Below are positions 1-8,468 of a stretch of DNA of 64,000 nt, piece by piece; position 1 is the first letter of the stretch, and each line of letters starts with the position of its first letter. The DNA is from an uncultured Collinsella sp. (GTDB taxonomy: Bacteria; Actinomycetota; Coriobacteriia; Coriobacteriales; Coriobacteriaceae), in the NCBI GenBank assembly GCA_900540905.1, contig UQHR01000005.1, forward strand, positions 1 through 64,000. The letters are read 5' to 3'. The notes beneath the pieces were generated by a model. That model worked only from the letters and a program-made list of their open reading frames with translations, was not told the origin of the DNA and made no database searches. A program made the translations under genes and the position numbers.

Positions 1-63
1 TCCACGATCTACGGGGTCGTGGACGTCATCGCCCTGCAGGCCCTGCCGCAGCACACGGTGTAG
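1..63 (+). CDS. 3' end of an unidentified gene cut by the window edge
   Basis: An open frame enters from the window edge and ends at a TAG at 61-63, giving 20 codons ending in ...ALPQHTV. Too little is left to name a family. Its last codons form the left arm of the hairpin element at 48-187, so either the element borders the natural stop or it supplied a new one. Could be chance coding; GC-rich third positions are the only other support. Confidence 0.35.
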   Translation, partial: STIYGVVDVIALQALPQHTV

Positions 64-187
64 TTGACCTGGCCGGCCGGGGCGGCAGCCGGACACTTTC
101 TCTCGGAAACTGGGCTTCGCGAAGTTTTCCGAGAGAAAGGACCGCCTCCCGCCCCGGCCTGCGGTGACTCGGTAGCACCGTGTGCTG
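48..187. repeat. 140-bp foldback (palindromic) element
   Basis: A perfect 13-bp inverted repeat, GCAGCACACGGTG at 48-60 and its complement at 175-187, encloses an inner 14-bp perfect pair (96-109 with 126-139, CTTTCTCTCGGAAA) and GC-rich partly paired tracts between them. The whole segment can fold into one long hairpin. It lies between the end of the leftmost gene and the broken end of the EamA transporter, so it may be a miniature inserted element or a deletion scar; it could also work as a two-way terminator. Confidence 0.6.
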
Positions 188-219
188 CCGAAGGGGCTTT
201 GAGCGATGACTAGGGCTGA

Positions 220-883
220 TAAACTGGTAGCCGCTGAGCGCCATGGGGTCCTCGCGCTGGGAGTAGGTGTGGATGAGGGCAGACGAGACAGCGTAGGAGA
301 CAGCGGCAATAAGGATGAAGCCCTCGCCTGTGAGCGTGACGGCGCCGCCGCTATCGCCACCGGTGAGGTTGACGATAACGACTCCGGCAAAACCTATAGC
401 GCAGCCGAGGACTTGGCGCGCAGTGAGCCGTTCTTGCCGGAACACGAGCGCTGCCATCAACACGCAGAGAAACGTGTTCATAGCGTTGACGATTGAGCCG
501 CGCACACCCGAAGCGTTTGAAACGCCGATATAAAAGAAGGCGTACTGCACGATAGTTTGGGCAAGCGAGAGTCTGATAACGAGTGGCCATCCCGTGCGTG
601 AGACGCGAGGCAAGCGACGTCTTGTTATGACTGCAGCGGCAAGTGCGATAGCGCCGGCAAGCATAAAGCGCACGCCAGCGAAGAGAAACTCCGATGGTAC
701 GTCGCCGTTTTGGATGCCGAGAAGCTCGTAGCCGATCTTGATGCAGGGGATCGCACTGCCCCAGAGCGCGCAGCAGATGAGGGCGAGCGCAGCTACGCAC
801 CATGTGCGCGTGAGAGGGTGGCGCGCGGAGTCGGCGTAAACATCGCAAGAGCTGGCGTCGAGTGCGGATGAGGGTTTGGACAT
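220..883 (-). pseudogene. EamA/DMT-family drug/metabolite transporter, 3'-truncated
   Basis: The translation from ATG at 883 (preceded by GGGAGA) has six hydrophobic segments in the order typical of 10-TM EamA transporters: CCALWGSAIPCIKIGY, then FLFAGVRFMLAGAIAL, AQTIVQYAFFYIGV, a fourth around NAMNTFLCVLMAALVF, GCAIGFAGVVIVNL and FILIAAVSYAVSSALI. Similarity to the family ends at about MALSGYQF (near base 220); the frame then runs on into the hairpin element as low-complexity Arg/Pro/Ser sequence until base 26. The second half of the permease is therefore missing and the protein is probably non-functional. EamA proteins export metabolites or amino acids; no substrate can be given. The break beside the foldback element suggests a repeat-linked deletion. 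Confidence 0.7.
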
Positions 884-1003
884 ACATCTCCCAAACGAGG
901 CGAAGCAGAAAACGCCTCTATGGTACGCGCAATTTTGTGTCCGCACGCGTTGATAACATAGAACGCGTCATGGAACACAAGTTCGTAAGAAGAGGAGGAC
1001 GCC

Positions 1004-2146
1004 ATGATGTCAGAGATTACGGGCTATCGTGAGGAAGTTCAGACCATCAAGACGGCGATATTGCGTGCGCAGTATGCTGCGGCGAAGAGCGCCAACGCTC
1101 AGCAGCTGCAGCTCTATTTCGCCGTGGGAGGCTACGTCTCCGCCAACACGCGCAATGGCACGTGGGGAACCAACGCGCTCAAAACCATCAGCGAACAATT
1201 GCGGAAGGAGCTGCCAGGACTCAGGGGCTTCTCCACAACAAGTCTCAAATATATGCGAATCTTCTTTGAAGCTTGGTCTGCTCCGGGCGATGAACAGGCG
1301 TTTCTCGATTCGTCACTCGTGAGTGACGAATCTTCAGACGGTGGCCTTCTGCAAATTCGTCACTTGCAAGTGCCGAATTCAAACGCATGTTCTCTCGATG
1401 ATTTTTTAGCGATTGGGTTTACCCATCATCGGTATATCCTTGCAGGTGCTAAGACCCTTGACGAGCGGCTCTTCTACATTCACAAGTGCGCATTTGAGCA
1501 CTTAAGTGTGGAGGCGCTCAAACGCTCGCTGAAGGCGGACGACTTTCATCATCAAGGAGAGGTCTCCAACAACTTCCTCTCAACGCTGCCAAAGGGTCAG
1601 CAGGCGCTGCGCGCTATCGCCACGTTCAAGGACGAGTATCTGCTCGACTTTATCAATGTTGAGGAACTCGGGGTGCGCGATGCGGAGGATGTCGACGAGC
1701 GCGTGTTAGAGCAAGGCATCGTGCAGAATATCAAGCAGTTCATCATGACGTTCGGTCGAGCCTTCGCGTTTGTGGGAAACCAGTACCATCTCGACGCCTT
1801 TGGCATCGATCAGTACATCGACCTCCTGTTCTTCAACCGCGACCTCAACTGTTTAGTTGCAGTCGAGCTCAAGAGCGGCCCCTTCAAGCCGGCCTATCTC
1901 GGCCAGCTCTCTGGCTATCTACGCATCCTGGACGACTTTGAGCGTCGCGAGCACGAGAATCCCTCCATAGGCCTTGTGCTTTGCAAAGGCATGGACAAGG
2001 GATTTGTTGACTATGTGATCCAAGACTTCACAAAACCCATGGGTGTGGCCACCTATAAGACGTCGAAGGATATGCCACGAGAGTTGCTCGATGCTCTGCC
2101 GCCCATCGATGACTTACGGATGTTGCTGGAGAGGTCTGATGGGTAG
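1004..2146 (+). CDS. YhcG-type PDDEXK nuclease domain protein (DUF1016)
   Basis: A 380-residue protein with the two parts of the YhcG/DUF1016 family. The N-terminal part (about residues 10-150) has the family pattern of QLYFAVGGYVS, then GTNALKTISEQLRKELPG and FSTTSLKYMRIF. The C-terminal nuclease-like domain carries a PD-(D/E)xK core: Asp in YIDLLFFNRDLNCLVAVELKSG (about residues 270-290; acidic residue, then E-x-K). Family members are often found near restriction systems and mobile DNA and are thought to act on DNA. Start is ATG 1004 or the adjacent ATG 1007, behind AGAGGAGGA. It stands alone between a broken transporter and an antitoxin remnant, which fits an accessory region. Natural target unknown. 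Confidence 0.85.
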   Translation: MMSEITGYREEVQTIKTAILRAQYAAAKSANAQQLQLYFAVGGYVSANTRNGTWGTNALKTISEQLRKELPGLRGFSTTSLKYMRIFFEAWSAPGDEQAFLDSSLVSDESSDGGLLQIRHLQVPNSNACSLDDFLAIGFTHHRYILAGAKTLDERLFYIHKCAFEHLSVEALKRSLKADDFHHQGEVSNNFLSTLPKGQQALRAIATFKDEYLLDFINVEELGVRDAEDVDERVLEQGIVQNIKQFIMTFGRAFAFVGNQYHLDAFGIDQYIDLLFFNRDLNCLVAVELKSGPFKPAYLGQLSGYLRILDDFERREHENPSIGLVLCKGMDKGFVDYVIQDFTKPMGVATYKTSKDMPRELLDALPPIDDLRMLLERSDG

Positions 2147-2229
2147 CGGTAGGAATTGTTCGGTGTTAGAAGCTTATTTCGCTTATGGCCTTGAGCTTTG
2201 CCGATGAGCATGGGGTGGGGAACGTATCA

Positions 2230-2270
2230 AGGCAGAGTTTGTCATGCAATGAGTATGACAAACTCTGCCT
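2230..2270. promoter_or_regulatory. 16-bp perfect inverted repeat upstream of toxin-antitoxin remnant
   Basis: AGGCAGAGTTTGTCAT (2230-2245) is repeated in perfect inverse at 2255-2270 with a 9-base loop. The right arm abuts the ribosome-binding sequence GGAGGAGAGG (2271-2280) of the short frame at 2289. It could be an operator for self-regulation or a leader hairpin that limits translation; no T-run follows, so a terminator is less likely. Confidence 0.55.
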
Positions 2271-2288
2271 GGAGGAGAGGATACTTCC

Positions 2289-2357
2289 ATGGCAATTGTC
2301 CACCGCAATGCTCTCAAGCATGGTTTGTCTGAGAGGGAGGTTCTAGATAATGACTGA
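2289..2357 (+). pseudogene. 22-codon remnant overlapping the antitoxin-like gene
   Basis: ATG at 2289 after a strong GGAGGAGAGG site opens a 22-codon frame (MAIVHRNALKHGLSEREVL...) that stops at TGA 2355-2357, overlapping the next start at 2350 by 8 bases. The strong ribosome-binding site, overlap with an antitoxin-like gene, and abrupt end suggest the 5' end of a toxin gene whose body was deleted. It could also be a genuine leader peptide coupling translation to the next gene. No enzyme motif is visible. Confidence 0.45.
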
Positions 2358-2598
2358 GTACAAACTAGCTGATGGATCGGTCCTGACAGACGAAGATATC
2401 GAGCGCGAGAGCGTAGAGTTTGAGCAAGAGACTTGGACGGGTCGTCTTGAGCGCATCCATGTCAGGCCTGGCGTTGTTGCTGATGAGCCGCTTGTTGCAG
2501 TTACCGTGCGCTTTCCGGCATCCATGGTGGTGGCAATCGACCGAAAGACGGGGGATCGATCCGATTTTATTCGGCGGGCCGTTTTCCCTGCGCTGTAG
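2350..2598 (+). CDS. Small ribbon-helix-helix-like protein, probable orphan antitoxin
   Basis: An 82-residue acidic protein. Residues 1-40 are rich in Asp/Glu (LADGSVLTDEDIERESVEFE); the C-terminal part, VAVTVRFPASMVVAIDRKTG then RSDFIRRAV, has the beta-strand plus helix-turn-helix layout of CopG/RHH antitoxins, where a short strand is followed by a helix with Asp-Arg and the SDFIR(R/E)A motif. Starts at ATG 2350 overlapping the preceding fragment, the usual arrangement of a toxin-antitoxin pair, but here the partner is reduced to 22 codons. It may be a relic or a freely acting regulator. Confidence 0.6.
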   Translation: MTEYKLADGSVLTDEDIERESVEFEQETWTGRLERIHVRPGVVADEPLVAVTVRFPASMVVAIDRKTGDRSDFIRRAVFPAL

Positions 2599-2908
2599 TA
2601 ACGTTGCGTCTCCTAAATCGACCTTGGTTTCGTCGAGGAGGTAGATCTTGAGGATGAGGTGTCCTGCTTCGGTGAACCCGTTCTCGAAGACGGGCAGCAC
2701 GCGCGACACGGACTACCGCGACCTCTTGACCTTCCGCGACGGGGAGTAGCGGCTTGGCGGTGTGCGGCGCCGGCACGTGACGGTGGCGGGCATGAGGCTT
2801 GGCCTTCGCGACGGCATGTTCTTTAGAGTTTGCGGTGCATGATGGCACGGCCGTTTTCAAATCGTGAAACATTGCCCGGGAATGAGTAACAGGCTTTGGT
2901 TCGTACAT
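2599..2908. other. Gene-poor stretch between antitoxin-like gene and GH1 gene
   Basis: No supported gene. Short frames on both strands (for example minus 2365-2709, which lies across the antitoxin-like gene) show Arg/His/Pro-rich shadow composition and no domain. It may hold degraded mobile-element sequence, but nothing can be named. Confidence 0.4.
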
Positions 2909-2920
2909 CCGTTATAACGG
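2909..2920. promoter_or_regulatory. 12-bp perfect palindrome upstream of first GH1 gene
   Basis: CCGTTATAACGG is perfectly self-complementary, 40 bp before the ATG at 2961, and contains TATAAC, a possible -10. A candidate operator/promoter for the GH1 gene. It does not match the palindrome at 5279-5297, so control by the same RpiR protein is not shown. Confidence 0.35.
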
Positions 2921-2960
2921 GAGTTGCAAGAAGTGACATCCGTGACGAGAGGTTGAACTC

Positions 2961-4349
2961 ATGACTCAGCACCGGTTTCCCGAAGGTTTCCTCTGGGGTG
3001 CTTCCACCAGCGCTTTTCAGGTTGAGGGTGGGTATGATGAAGGAGGCAAGGGTCCGGCAACCACCGATTGCGGCCCGGGGCGTCCCGGCATCGCCGATAA
3101 CAAGATCGCCTCGGACCACTATCATCACTGGCGTGAGGATGTCGACCTCATGGCCGAGCTCGGCATCAAGGTCTACCGGATGGGTTTCGCTTGGAGCCGC
3201 ATCATGCCCGATGCCTCGGGGGATCCCAATCCTGAGGGCTTGGCGTTTTATGACCAGCTGATTGACTACCTGCTGGAGCGAGGGATCGAGCCCTTGGTCA
3301 CCCTGTATCACTTCGAATGTCCGAGTGCGTTGGTCGAGGCCTTCGGCGGCTGGAAGAGCCGTAAGATGATCGACTTCTATGTGCGCTATGCCGAAATCTG
3401 CTTCACGCACTTCAAGGGGCGCGTCAAGCGCTGGGTTACCGTGAATGAACAGCTAATTGCGACCTCCGCGCCCAGCAACACGGGTGACACCGAAACCGAT
3501 CCGCGCCAACGGCAGAAGAACGCCTACCAGATGAGCTATCATGTCGCTCTTGCCGAGCATCGCGCCATCGCGTGCCTGCGACAGATCGACCCCGATGCGC
3601 AGATCGGCCCCGTTGTCGCCATGCAGGTGGTCAACCCGCGGACGAGCGCTTCGGCGGATGTGCTTGCGGCCATGAACGCCGAGGAGATGATGCAGAACTA
3701 CCTGCTCGACCTGAGTGTGCGCGGCGACATCTCGCCTTATGCGCGCTATTACCTGGAGCGCGAAGGTTTCTACCCTGTTGTTGAGTGCGGGGACCACGAC
3801 ATCCTGGTCGCGACGAGGCCCGATTTTCTTGGGGTGAACTACTATTTCAGCAATTGTGCGCATGAGCGCACGGAGCCCATCCGCTTCGACCGGTTCCCTC
3901 CGTGGTCGGGCGGGGATTTCGAACTCTGCGATAACCCTGCGATCGCGCCGACCGAGTGGATGTCGAACGGCATCGACCCCCTTGGGCTTCGCGTGGGCAT
4001 GCGCAAGCTCTACGATCGCTACCAGCTTCCGATGATCGTCACGGAGAACGGCATGGCGCTTTCCGAGTCACTTGACGAGGAGAACAGGGTGCATGATGCC
4101 GTGCGCATCGAATACCTTTCACGACATTTGGGCGAGGTCGAGGAGCTCATTCGCGAAGGCTATCCCGTCTTCGGCTACTGCGTTTGGAGCCTCATGGATC
4201 TATGCTCAAGTCATCAGGGGTTCACTAAGCGCTACGGCCTTCTGTATGTCGATCGCACGGAAACCGATGCGAAGCAATGCGCTCGTTTCAGGAAGGACAG
4301 CTTCTTCTGGTATCAGGACGTGATTAGAGAAAACGGCTTGCCCTGCTGA
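2961..4349 (+). CDS. GH1 family 6-phospho-beta-glucosidase
   Basis: A 462-residue glycoside hydrolase family 1 enzyme, full length. It opens with FPEGFLWGASTSAFQVEGG, has the acid/base Glu163 in WVTVNEQL and the nucleophile Glu362 in IVTENG. The C-terminal tract MDLCSSHQGFTKRYG carries the Ser...Lys-x-Tyr pattern that binds the sugar 6-phosphate in phospho-glycosidases, so the likely substrate is a PTS-imported, phosphorylated beta-disaccharide in the cytoplasm. ATG at 2961 follows GAGAGG. It is the first of two GH1 genes here and converges, 20 bp away, with the rpiR-type regulator. It is more divergent from the second GH1 (8469-9956) than a recent duplicate would be, so the two may differ in sugar preference. 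Confidence 0.9.
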   Translation: MTQHRFPEGFLWGASTSAFQVEGGYDEGGKGPATTDCGPGRPGIADNKIASDHYHHWREDVDLMAELGIKVYRMGFAWSRIMPDASGDPNPEGLAFYDQLIDYLLERGIEPLVTLYHFECPSALVEAFGGWKSRKMIDFYVRYAEICFTHFKGRVKRWVTVNEQLIATSAPSNTGDTETDPRQRQKNAYQMSYHVALAEHRAIACLRQIDPDAQIGPVVAMQVVNPRTSASADVLAAMNAEEMMQNYLLDLSVRGDISPYARYYLEREGFYPVVECGDHDILVATRPDFLGVNYYFSNCAHERTEPIRFDRFPPWSGGDFELCDNPAIAPTEWMSNGIDPLGLRVGMRKLYDRYQLPMIVTENGMALSESLDEENRVHDAVRIEYLSRHLGEVEELIREGYPVFGYCVWSLMDLCSSHQGFTKRYGLLYVDRTETDAKQCARFRKDSFFWYQDVIRENGLPC

Positions 4350-4369
4350 GCGTCGGTGGTCCGACGAGA

Positions 4370-5191
4370 TTACTCGCCAGTACCGGAATCGGCTCCATAA
4401 CGCCTCAGGTATTCCATGACTATCAAGTCGATGGCGGCAAGCGCACCGAACTTGCCCGTGTCGATGTTGTTGGTCACTCCGCAGCTCAGTATGCAGGAGG
4501 CATGGTTCCAGTAGGCGCTTGAGGTGTTTTGTGTGATGGCGAGAAGACGACAGCCGGAGGCGGCGAGTGCGTTGACGATTTCTGGATAACGAATGGGGTA
4601 TGTTCCCCCTATGCTGCAAATGATGGCGAGGCTGGATTTGGTGAGCGATTGCGCGCAGGCGAGCTGCGATGAATAATCGAGGTAAAGCTCGATGGGGCGG
4701 TTCATGATGGTGAGCCTGCTTTGGAAGTAGCGGCCCACGTCCCAGAGGAAGTGGTGGGAGAAGAACGCGACATGCCCGCTGTCGTGCAAATCATCGACAA
4801 TAGCGGGCAGTTTCGCGATGTTTGCCGCCGAGATGGTCGTTTCGATATTGAGCAGGATCGCCTCCCGGTAGGATGCCAGAGCGCCTTCCGTGTCGTTTGA
4901 CAGCTGTTCTACAAAGGCATGTGGAAACAACCCGGTTTTGAGGACGTCATGTTCAAGCTGGTTGCGCAGGTCCTTGAAATCAGCGAAACCCATAAACCGG
5001 CAGAATCGCGACACTGAAGCCTTCGAGACGAAGCACATGTCGGCGATTTCTCCAATCGAGAGCTCGCTCAGCTTGCTGTAGTTTTTCACCAGCGTGGTCG
5101 CTATCTCGTAGTTGGTGTCGTGCTGCATTGCGGTGTCGATGTAGTCAAGCAACCGTTCGGCAACCGATCCCATCGAGATGGATTTTTCCAT
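4370..5191 (-). CDS. RpiR/MurR-family transcriptional regulator (HTH-SIS)
   Basis: A 273-residue regulator with an N-terminal helix-turn-helix (about residues 30-80, including IGEIADMCFVSKASVSRFCR, the family recognition region) and a C-terminal SIS sugar-phosphate-binding domain (about 120-260, with VAFFSHHFLWDVGRYFQSR and SLAIICSIGGTYP). Members sense phosphosugars and control catabolic genes. ATG at 5191 has AAAGGGGA upstream. It is divergent from chbG and the PTS genes and convergent with the first GH1 gene; the palindrome at 5279-5297 in the divergent gap is a likely binding site. It probably controls the whole 3-11 kb sugar locus; repressor or activator cannot be told. Confidence 0.88.
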   Translation of the reverse strand: MEKSISMGSVAERLLDYIDTAMQHDTNYEIATTLVKNYSKLSELSIGEIADMCFVSKASVSRFCRFMGFADFKDLRNQLEHDVLKTGLFPHAFVEQLSNDTEGALASYREAILLNIETTISAANIAKLPAIVDDLHDSGHVAFFSHHFLWDVGRYFQSRLTIMNRPIELYLDYSSQLACAQSLTKSSLAIICSIGGTYPIRYPEIVNALAASGCRLLAITQNTSSAYWNHASCILSCGVTNNIDTGKFGALAAIDLIVMEYLRRYGADSGTGE

Positions 5192-5278
5192 GATGGCTGT
5201 CCCCTTTATGCTCAGTGGCCCGAATAAGAGGGCCTCATTTGACCAAACTATAGCTCAAACATGCCGGTATTCCTGCGG

Positions 5279-5297
5279 AGTTTCACGTTATGAAACT
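5279..5297. promoter_or_regulatory. Putative RpiR operator (AGTTTCA-N5-TGAAACT)
   Basis: Perfect 7-bp inverted repeat with a 5-base spacer in the gap between the divergent regulator and chbG genes. Size and TGAAA/TTTCA content fit sites bound by RpiR-family dimers. Assigned by position and symmetry only. Confidence 0.5.
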
Positions 5298-5479
5298 CGC
5301 GTAGCCATCTCGCAACCTTGTGGCACAGCATGTAACCGATTTTGGATATAGCCGGCGTCATACTTAATGCAAGAAGAGACGACGAAGCTTGCCGCCCCGC
5401 CGGAACACGGCATCGGCTCTACACAGGGCATCGCTTCGTTGCTTTGCCGCTCGACGAGATATCGGTTGAGGAGGATCGG

Positions 5480-6247
5480 ATGAAGCGGTTATTGCTGCGC
5501 GCCGACGATTTAGGTTACAGCGACGGTGTTAATTGCGGGATAGCGGCCGCGGTCCAAGCGGGGCTCATTCGCTCGGTGGGCGTCATGACCAACATGCCGC
5601 TTGCAGAAAGCGGTTTGGCGCGCCTGCAAATCAAGGATCTCTGCTTGGGTCAGCACACCAATATCTGCACGGGTAGGCCCCTCAGCGATTCCTCGCTCAT
5701 CTCGAGCATCGTTGACGATGATGGCAATTTCAAGCGGAGCTCAGCATATCGCGCCGCCGCGCGGGCTGGGGAGGACTTCGTGGTGCTTGATGAGGTCATT
5801 ATCGAAATCGAGGCGCAGTATCGGCGATTCCTTGAGCTCGTCGGGCGTGAGCCCGATTACTTCGAGGGACATGCGGTCGCAAGCCCCATGTTCTTCCGCG
5901 GCCTTGAGATCGTTGCCGAGCGTCACGGCCTGCCCTATTTCGCGATGGGTACTCCGGGCGAGCCAGTCACCTTTCGCTCGACGCCGGTGCTTTCCTATGT
6001 TCCCAAGGATTTCTCGTCATATGAAGCGGATCCCTTTGCGGCGCTTCGAGAGGCGCTTGAAACGACACCGGAAGGGATATGCCGTCTCATGGTGTTTCAC
6101 CCAGGTTATATCGACGCGTACTTGCGAGATAACTCGACCATGCTCGAGGCCCGCATCCGGGAAGCCGCGATGCTTGTCGACCCTGATGTCGCCGCATGGC
6201 TTGCAGAGCAGGACGTGGGGCTCGTGACGTACGCGGACCTGACGTAA
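5480..6247 (+). CDS. chbG: ChbG/YdjC-family carbohydrate deacetylase
   Basis: A 255-residue protein beginning MKRLLLRADDLGYS, the hallmark start of ChbG/YdjC deacetylases, where the Asp pair (residues 9-10) and later His residues (GQHTNICTGRP at about 58-66, EGHAVASP, and MVFHPGYID) form the metal site. In E. coli ChbG removes one acetyl group from chitobiose-6-phosphate so the phospho-glycosidase can cut it. ATG 5480 is chosen because GAGGAGG lies 6 bases upstream and homology starts there; an in-frame upstream ATG at 5342 adds sequence with no family similarity. It lies just ahead of the PTS genes, suggesting that N-acetylated beta-disaccharides are among the substrates. Confidence 0.88.
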   Translation: MKRLLLRADDLGYSDGVNCGIAAAVQAGLIRSVGVMTNMPLAESGLARLQIKDLCLGQHTNICTGRPLSDSSLISSIVDDDGNFKRSSAYRAAARAGEDFVVLDEVIIEIEAQYRRFLELVGREPDYFEGHAVASPMFFRGLEIVAERHGLPYFAMGTPGEPVTFRSTPVLSYVPKDFSSYEADPFAALREALETTPEGICRLMVFHPGYIDAYLRDNSTMLEARIREAAMLVDPDVAAWLAEQDVGLVTYADLT

Positions 6248-6401
6248 GCGTCCGCTGGGGCAATCTCGCCAATTCACGCTGAATGGCGTACTGCCTGAAG
6301 CACGTCGTTGTGATTTTGAAGAGAGGTGGATGCGCTATCTAGAGGGGAAGATGCCGCACGCGGGCATCGATAGAGTTCACTGCAAAGATTGGAGCTGAAA
6401 C

Positions 6402-7694
6402 ATGGCGGTATTCGACAAGATCCAAAACATAATGGATAAGACAATCGCACCTGTGGCAAGCAAGGTTGCTGACAGCAAGATGCTCGACGCCCTCATGGGC
6501 GGCATGATGTGCACGCTGCCCATGACCCTTGGCGTCTCGGTTATCGCGATTCTCATCAACTTCCCCATTCCGGGGTTCTCCGATTGGGTGGTTTCGAGCG
6601 GTCTCATGGCGACCGGCAACTCCATCCTCACCGTTACCATGAACATGATGGGTATATACATCTCCTTCTTCATCGGTTTGAGGTGGGGTAAGGTATGCGG
6701 CCTTAGCGGTTATACCGGTGGCATCGTGAGCGGCGCGGTGTTTTTGGCATTCATGCCGCAGCAATCGTTCGAGGATATTCCCATGGCGAGTTTCATCAAC
6801 ACGTCGTACATGGGATCGAACGGCATCTTCGTCGCCATTCTGCTTGGCCTGATCGTGCCGAAGGTGACAGCCATTTTGATGAGCAAGCTTGAAATCAAGC
6901 TCCCCGATATGGTTCCGCCCATGGTTGCAGACTCGCTGTCGCCGATGTTTGCCGCCATCGTGCTATTCACTGCGGTGTGGTTCGCCAAGTGGGGTCTTTC
7001 TTTCACCCCGTGGGGCAACCTGTTCGATATGATCAACACCTTGATCGGCACGCCGGTCACGATGGTCGGTGCCTCTCCTTTGGCCTATATCATCGTGTGC
7101 TCGCTGCAGTCGATCTTCTGGTTCTTCGGTGTCCACCCCAACGTGATGCTCAACTTCTACGCTCCGGTAATCATGGCTTGCAGCGCTGCTAACACCGAGG
7201 CCATCATCGCGGGCGAGGCACTGCCCTATGGCGCTTGGGCCGTCGTCGCGCTCGGCACCGCCATCGGTGGCCAGGCTAACGCCCTGGGCATCAGCATCTC
7301 GCTGCTCTTCACCAAGTCCGAGCGCTTCAAGGCGATTCGCGGCATCGCGCTTGTTCCGTCGCTTTTCAATATCTCCGAGCCGCTCATGTTCGGTCTGCCG
7401 GTCGTGCTGAATCCCACGTACTTCATCCCGTTCGTGCTGAACATCCCGGTCTGCGCCATCGTGGTCCAGGCGCTTTACGCCCTCGGTCTTGGGGCTGCGT
7501 TCAATCCCACGATTCAGCTTCCCTGGGTGCTTCCCCAGCCGGTCATCGCATTCATGCAGGGCGGCATCGGGTGCCTGGTGATCTCGGTTGCGGTTTTGGC
7601 GGTGTCGGTGCTCATGTATACCCCCTTCACCCTTATGGCTGATCGCCAGGCGTTGCGAGAGGAGCAGGCCGCTCTCGAGGAATCGGCCGCATAG
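6402..7694 (+). CDS. PTS lactose/cellobiose-family IIC permease
   Basis: A 430-residue integral membrane protein of the cellobiose/chitobiose IIC (CelB/ChbC) type. It begins with the amphipathic MAVFDKIQNIMDKTIAPVAS, has about ten membrane segments and the family sequences FFGVHPNVML and NISEPLMFGLPVVLNPTYFIPF, which line the sugar site. It moves and couples phosphorylation of beta-linked disaccharides together with IIB and IIA encoded just downstream. Full family length. The start follows GGAGCTGAAAC. A 154-bp gap separates it from chbG; no clear terminator is seen there, so co-transcription is likely. Confidence 0.92.
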   Translation: MAVFDKIQNIMDKTIAPVASKVADSKMLDALMGGMMCTLPMTLGVSVIAILINFPIPGFSDWVVSSGLMATGNSILTVTMNMMGIYISFFIGLRWGKVCGLSGYTGGIVSGAVFLAFMPQQSFEDIPMASFINTSYMGSNGIFVAILLGLIVPKVTAILMSKLEIKLPDMVPPMVADSLSPMFAAIVLFTAVWFAKWGLSFTPWGNLFDMINTLIGTPVTMVGASPLAYIIVCSLQSIFWFFGVHPNVMLNFYAPVIMACSAANTEAIIAGEALPYGAWAVVALGTAIGGQANALGISISLLFTKSERFKAIRGIALVPSLFNISEPLMFGLPVVLNPTYFIPFVLNIPVCAIVVQALYALGLGAAFNPTIQLPWVLPQPVIAFMQGGIGCLVISVAVLAVSVLMYTPFTLMADRQALREEQAALEESAA

Positions 7695-7742
7695 GGATTT
7701 TCATATTCACACCATCATTTTCCATGAGGTTGGGAGCGTAGG

Positions 7743-8039
7743 ATGAAACATATCGTACTTATGTGCGCCGCGGGCGCTTCGACGAGCATGCTGGTACAGC
7801 GCATGCAACAGGCGGCTGAAAAAGACGGTTTCGTGTGCACCATCGAGGCGCACCCTGTCAACCAAGCGGCGGAATATGCGGATAGCGACGTTATCCTGCT
7901 GGGACCGCAGGTTCGCTTTGAACTCAACAAGGTGAAGAATCAAGTGAACTGTCCGGTGGAGCCGATTGATATGACAGCGTATGGGACAATGAACGGCGAG
8001 GCCGTGCTCAAACAGGCTCGAAAGTTGCTGGGGGCATAG
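7743..8039 (+). CDS. PTS lactose/cellobiose IIB component
   Basis: A 98-residue cytoplasmic phosphocarrier. It starts MKHIVLMCAAGASTSMLVQR; Cys8 in the CAAGASTSM loop is the phosphorylation site typical of cellobiose-family IIB. VILLGPQVRFEL and the C-terminal NGEAVLKQARKLL complete the fold. It accepts phosphate from IIA and passes it to the sugar bound by IIC. Lies 48 bp after IIC and 2 bp before the IIA start; part of one operon. Confidence 0.94.
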   Translation: MKHIVLMCAAGASTSMLVQRMQQAAEKDGFVCTIEAHPVNQAAEYADSDVILLGPQVRFELNKVKNQVNCPVEPIDMTAYGTMNGEAVLKQARKLLGA

Positions 8040-8041
8040 CC

Positions 8042-8383
8042 ATGTCAGAGATCAAACAAGAAGCGATCGATCAGTTTGAAATGACGTGCTTCTCTATCGT
8101 CGCTCAGGTGGGGAGCGCGCGCAGCTGCTACCTCGAAGCGATAACCTGTGCCGAGAATGGTGATTTTGAGGCCGCCCGGAAACTTATCGACGAGGGCAAC
8201 GTGGTGTTCAACGCAGGCCACGACGCTCACATGAAACTGCTTCAGCAAGAGGCCAGCGGCGAGGAGCTGCCGTTTCGCATCATCTTGCTGCATGCGGAGG
8301 ATCAGCTCATGAGCGCTGAGGGCTTCCGTATCCTTGCCGAGCGCTTCATCACGGTCTATCAACGCATGGGTGCAAGCGCCTAA
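8042..8383 (+). CDS. PTS lactose/cellobiose IIA component
   Basis: A 113-residue all-helical IIA of the lactose/cellobiose family. The phosphorylated His is His84 in IILLHAEDQLM, matching the family LxxHAQDHLM pattern with two conservative changes. It relays phosphate from HPr to IIB. The start is two bases after the IIB stop, implying translational coupling. A weak inverted repeat follows the stop before the second GH1 gene. Confidence 0.93.
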   Translation: MSEIKQEAIDQFEMTCFSIVAQVGSARSCYLEAITCAENGDFEAARKLIDEGNVVFNAGHDAHMKLLQQEASGEELPFRIILLHAEDQLMSAEGFRILAERFITVYQRMGASA

Positions 8384-8468
8384 CTGATTATCTGACGGGA
8401 AGCCGGGACTGCCATGCAGCCCGTCTTCCCGTTTCATGAAGATGTTTTCACGATCGAGGAGGTACCCA

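Noticed and set aside
2365..2709. 114-residue open frame on the minus strand
   Set aside because: Overlaps the antitoxin-like gene and lacks a ribosome site; the N-terminal part looks weakly protein-like, but no family could be recognised.
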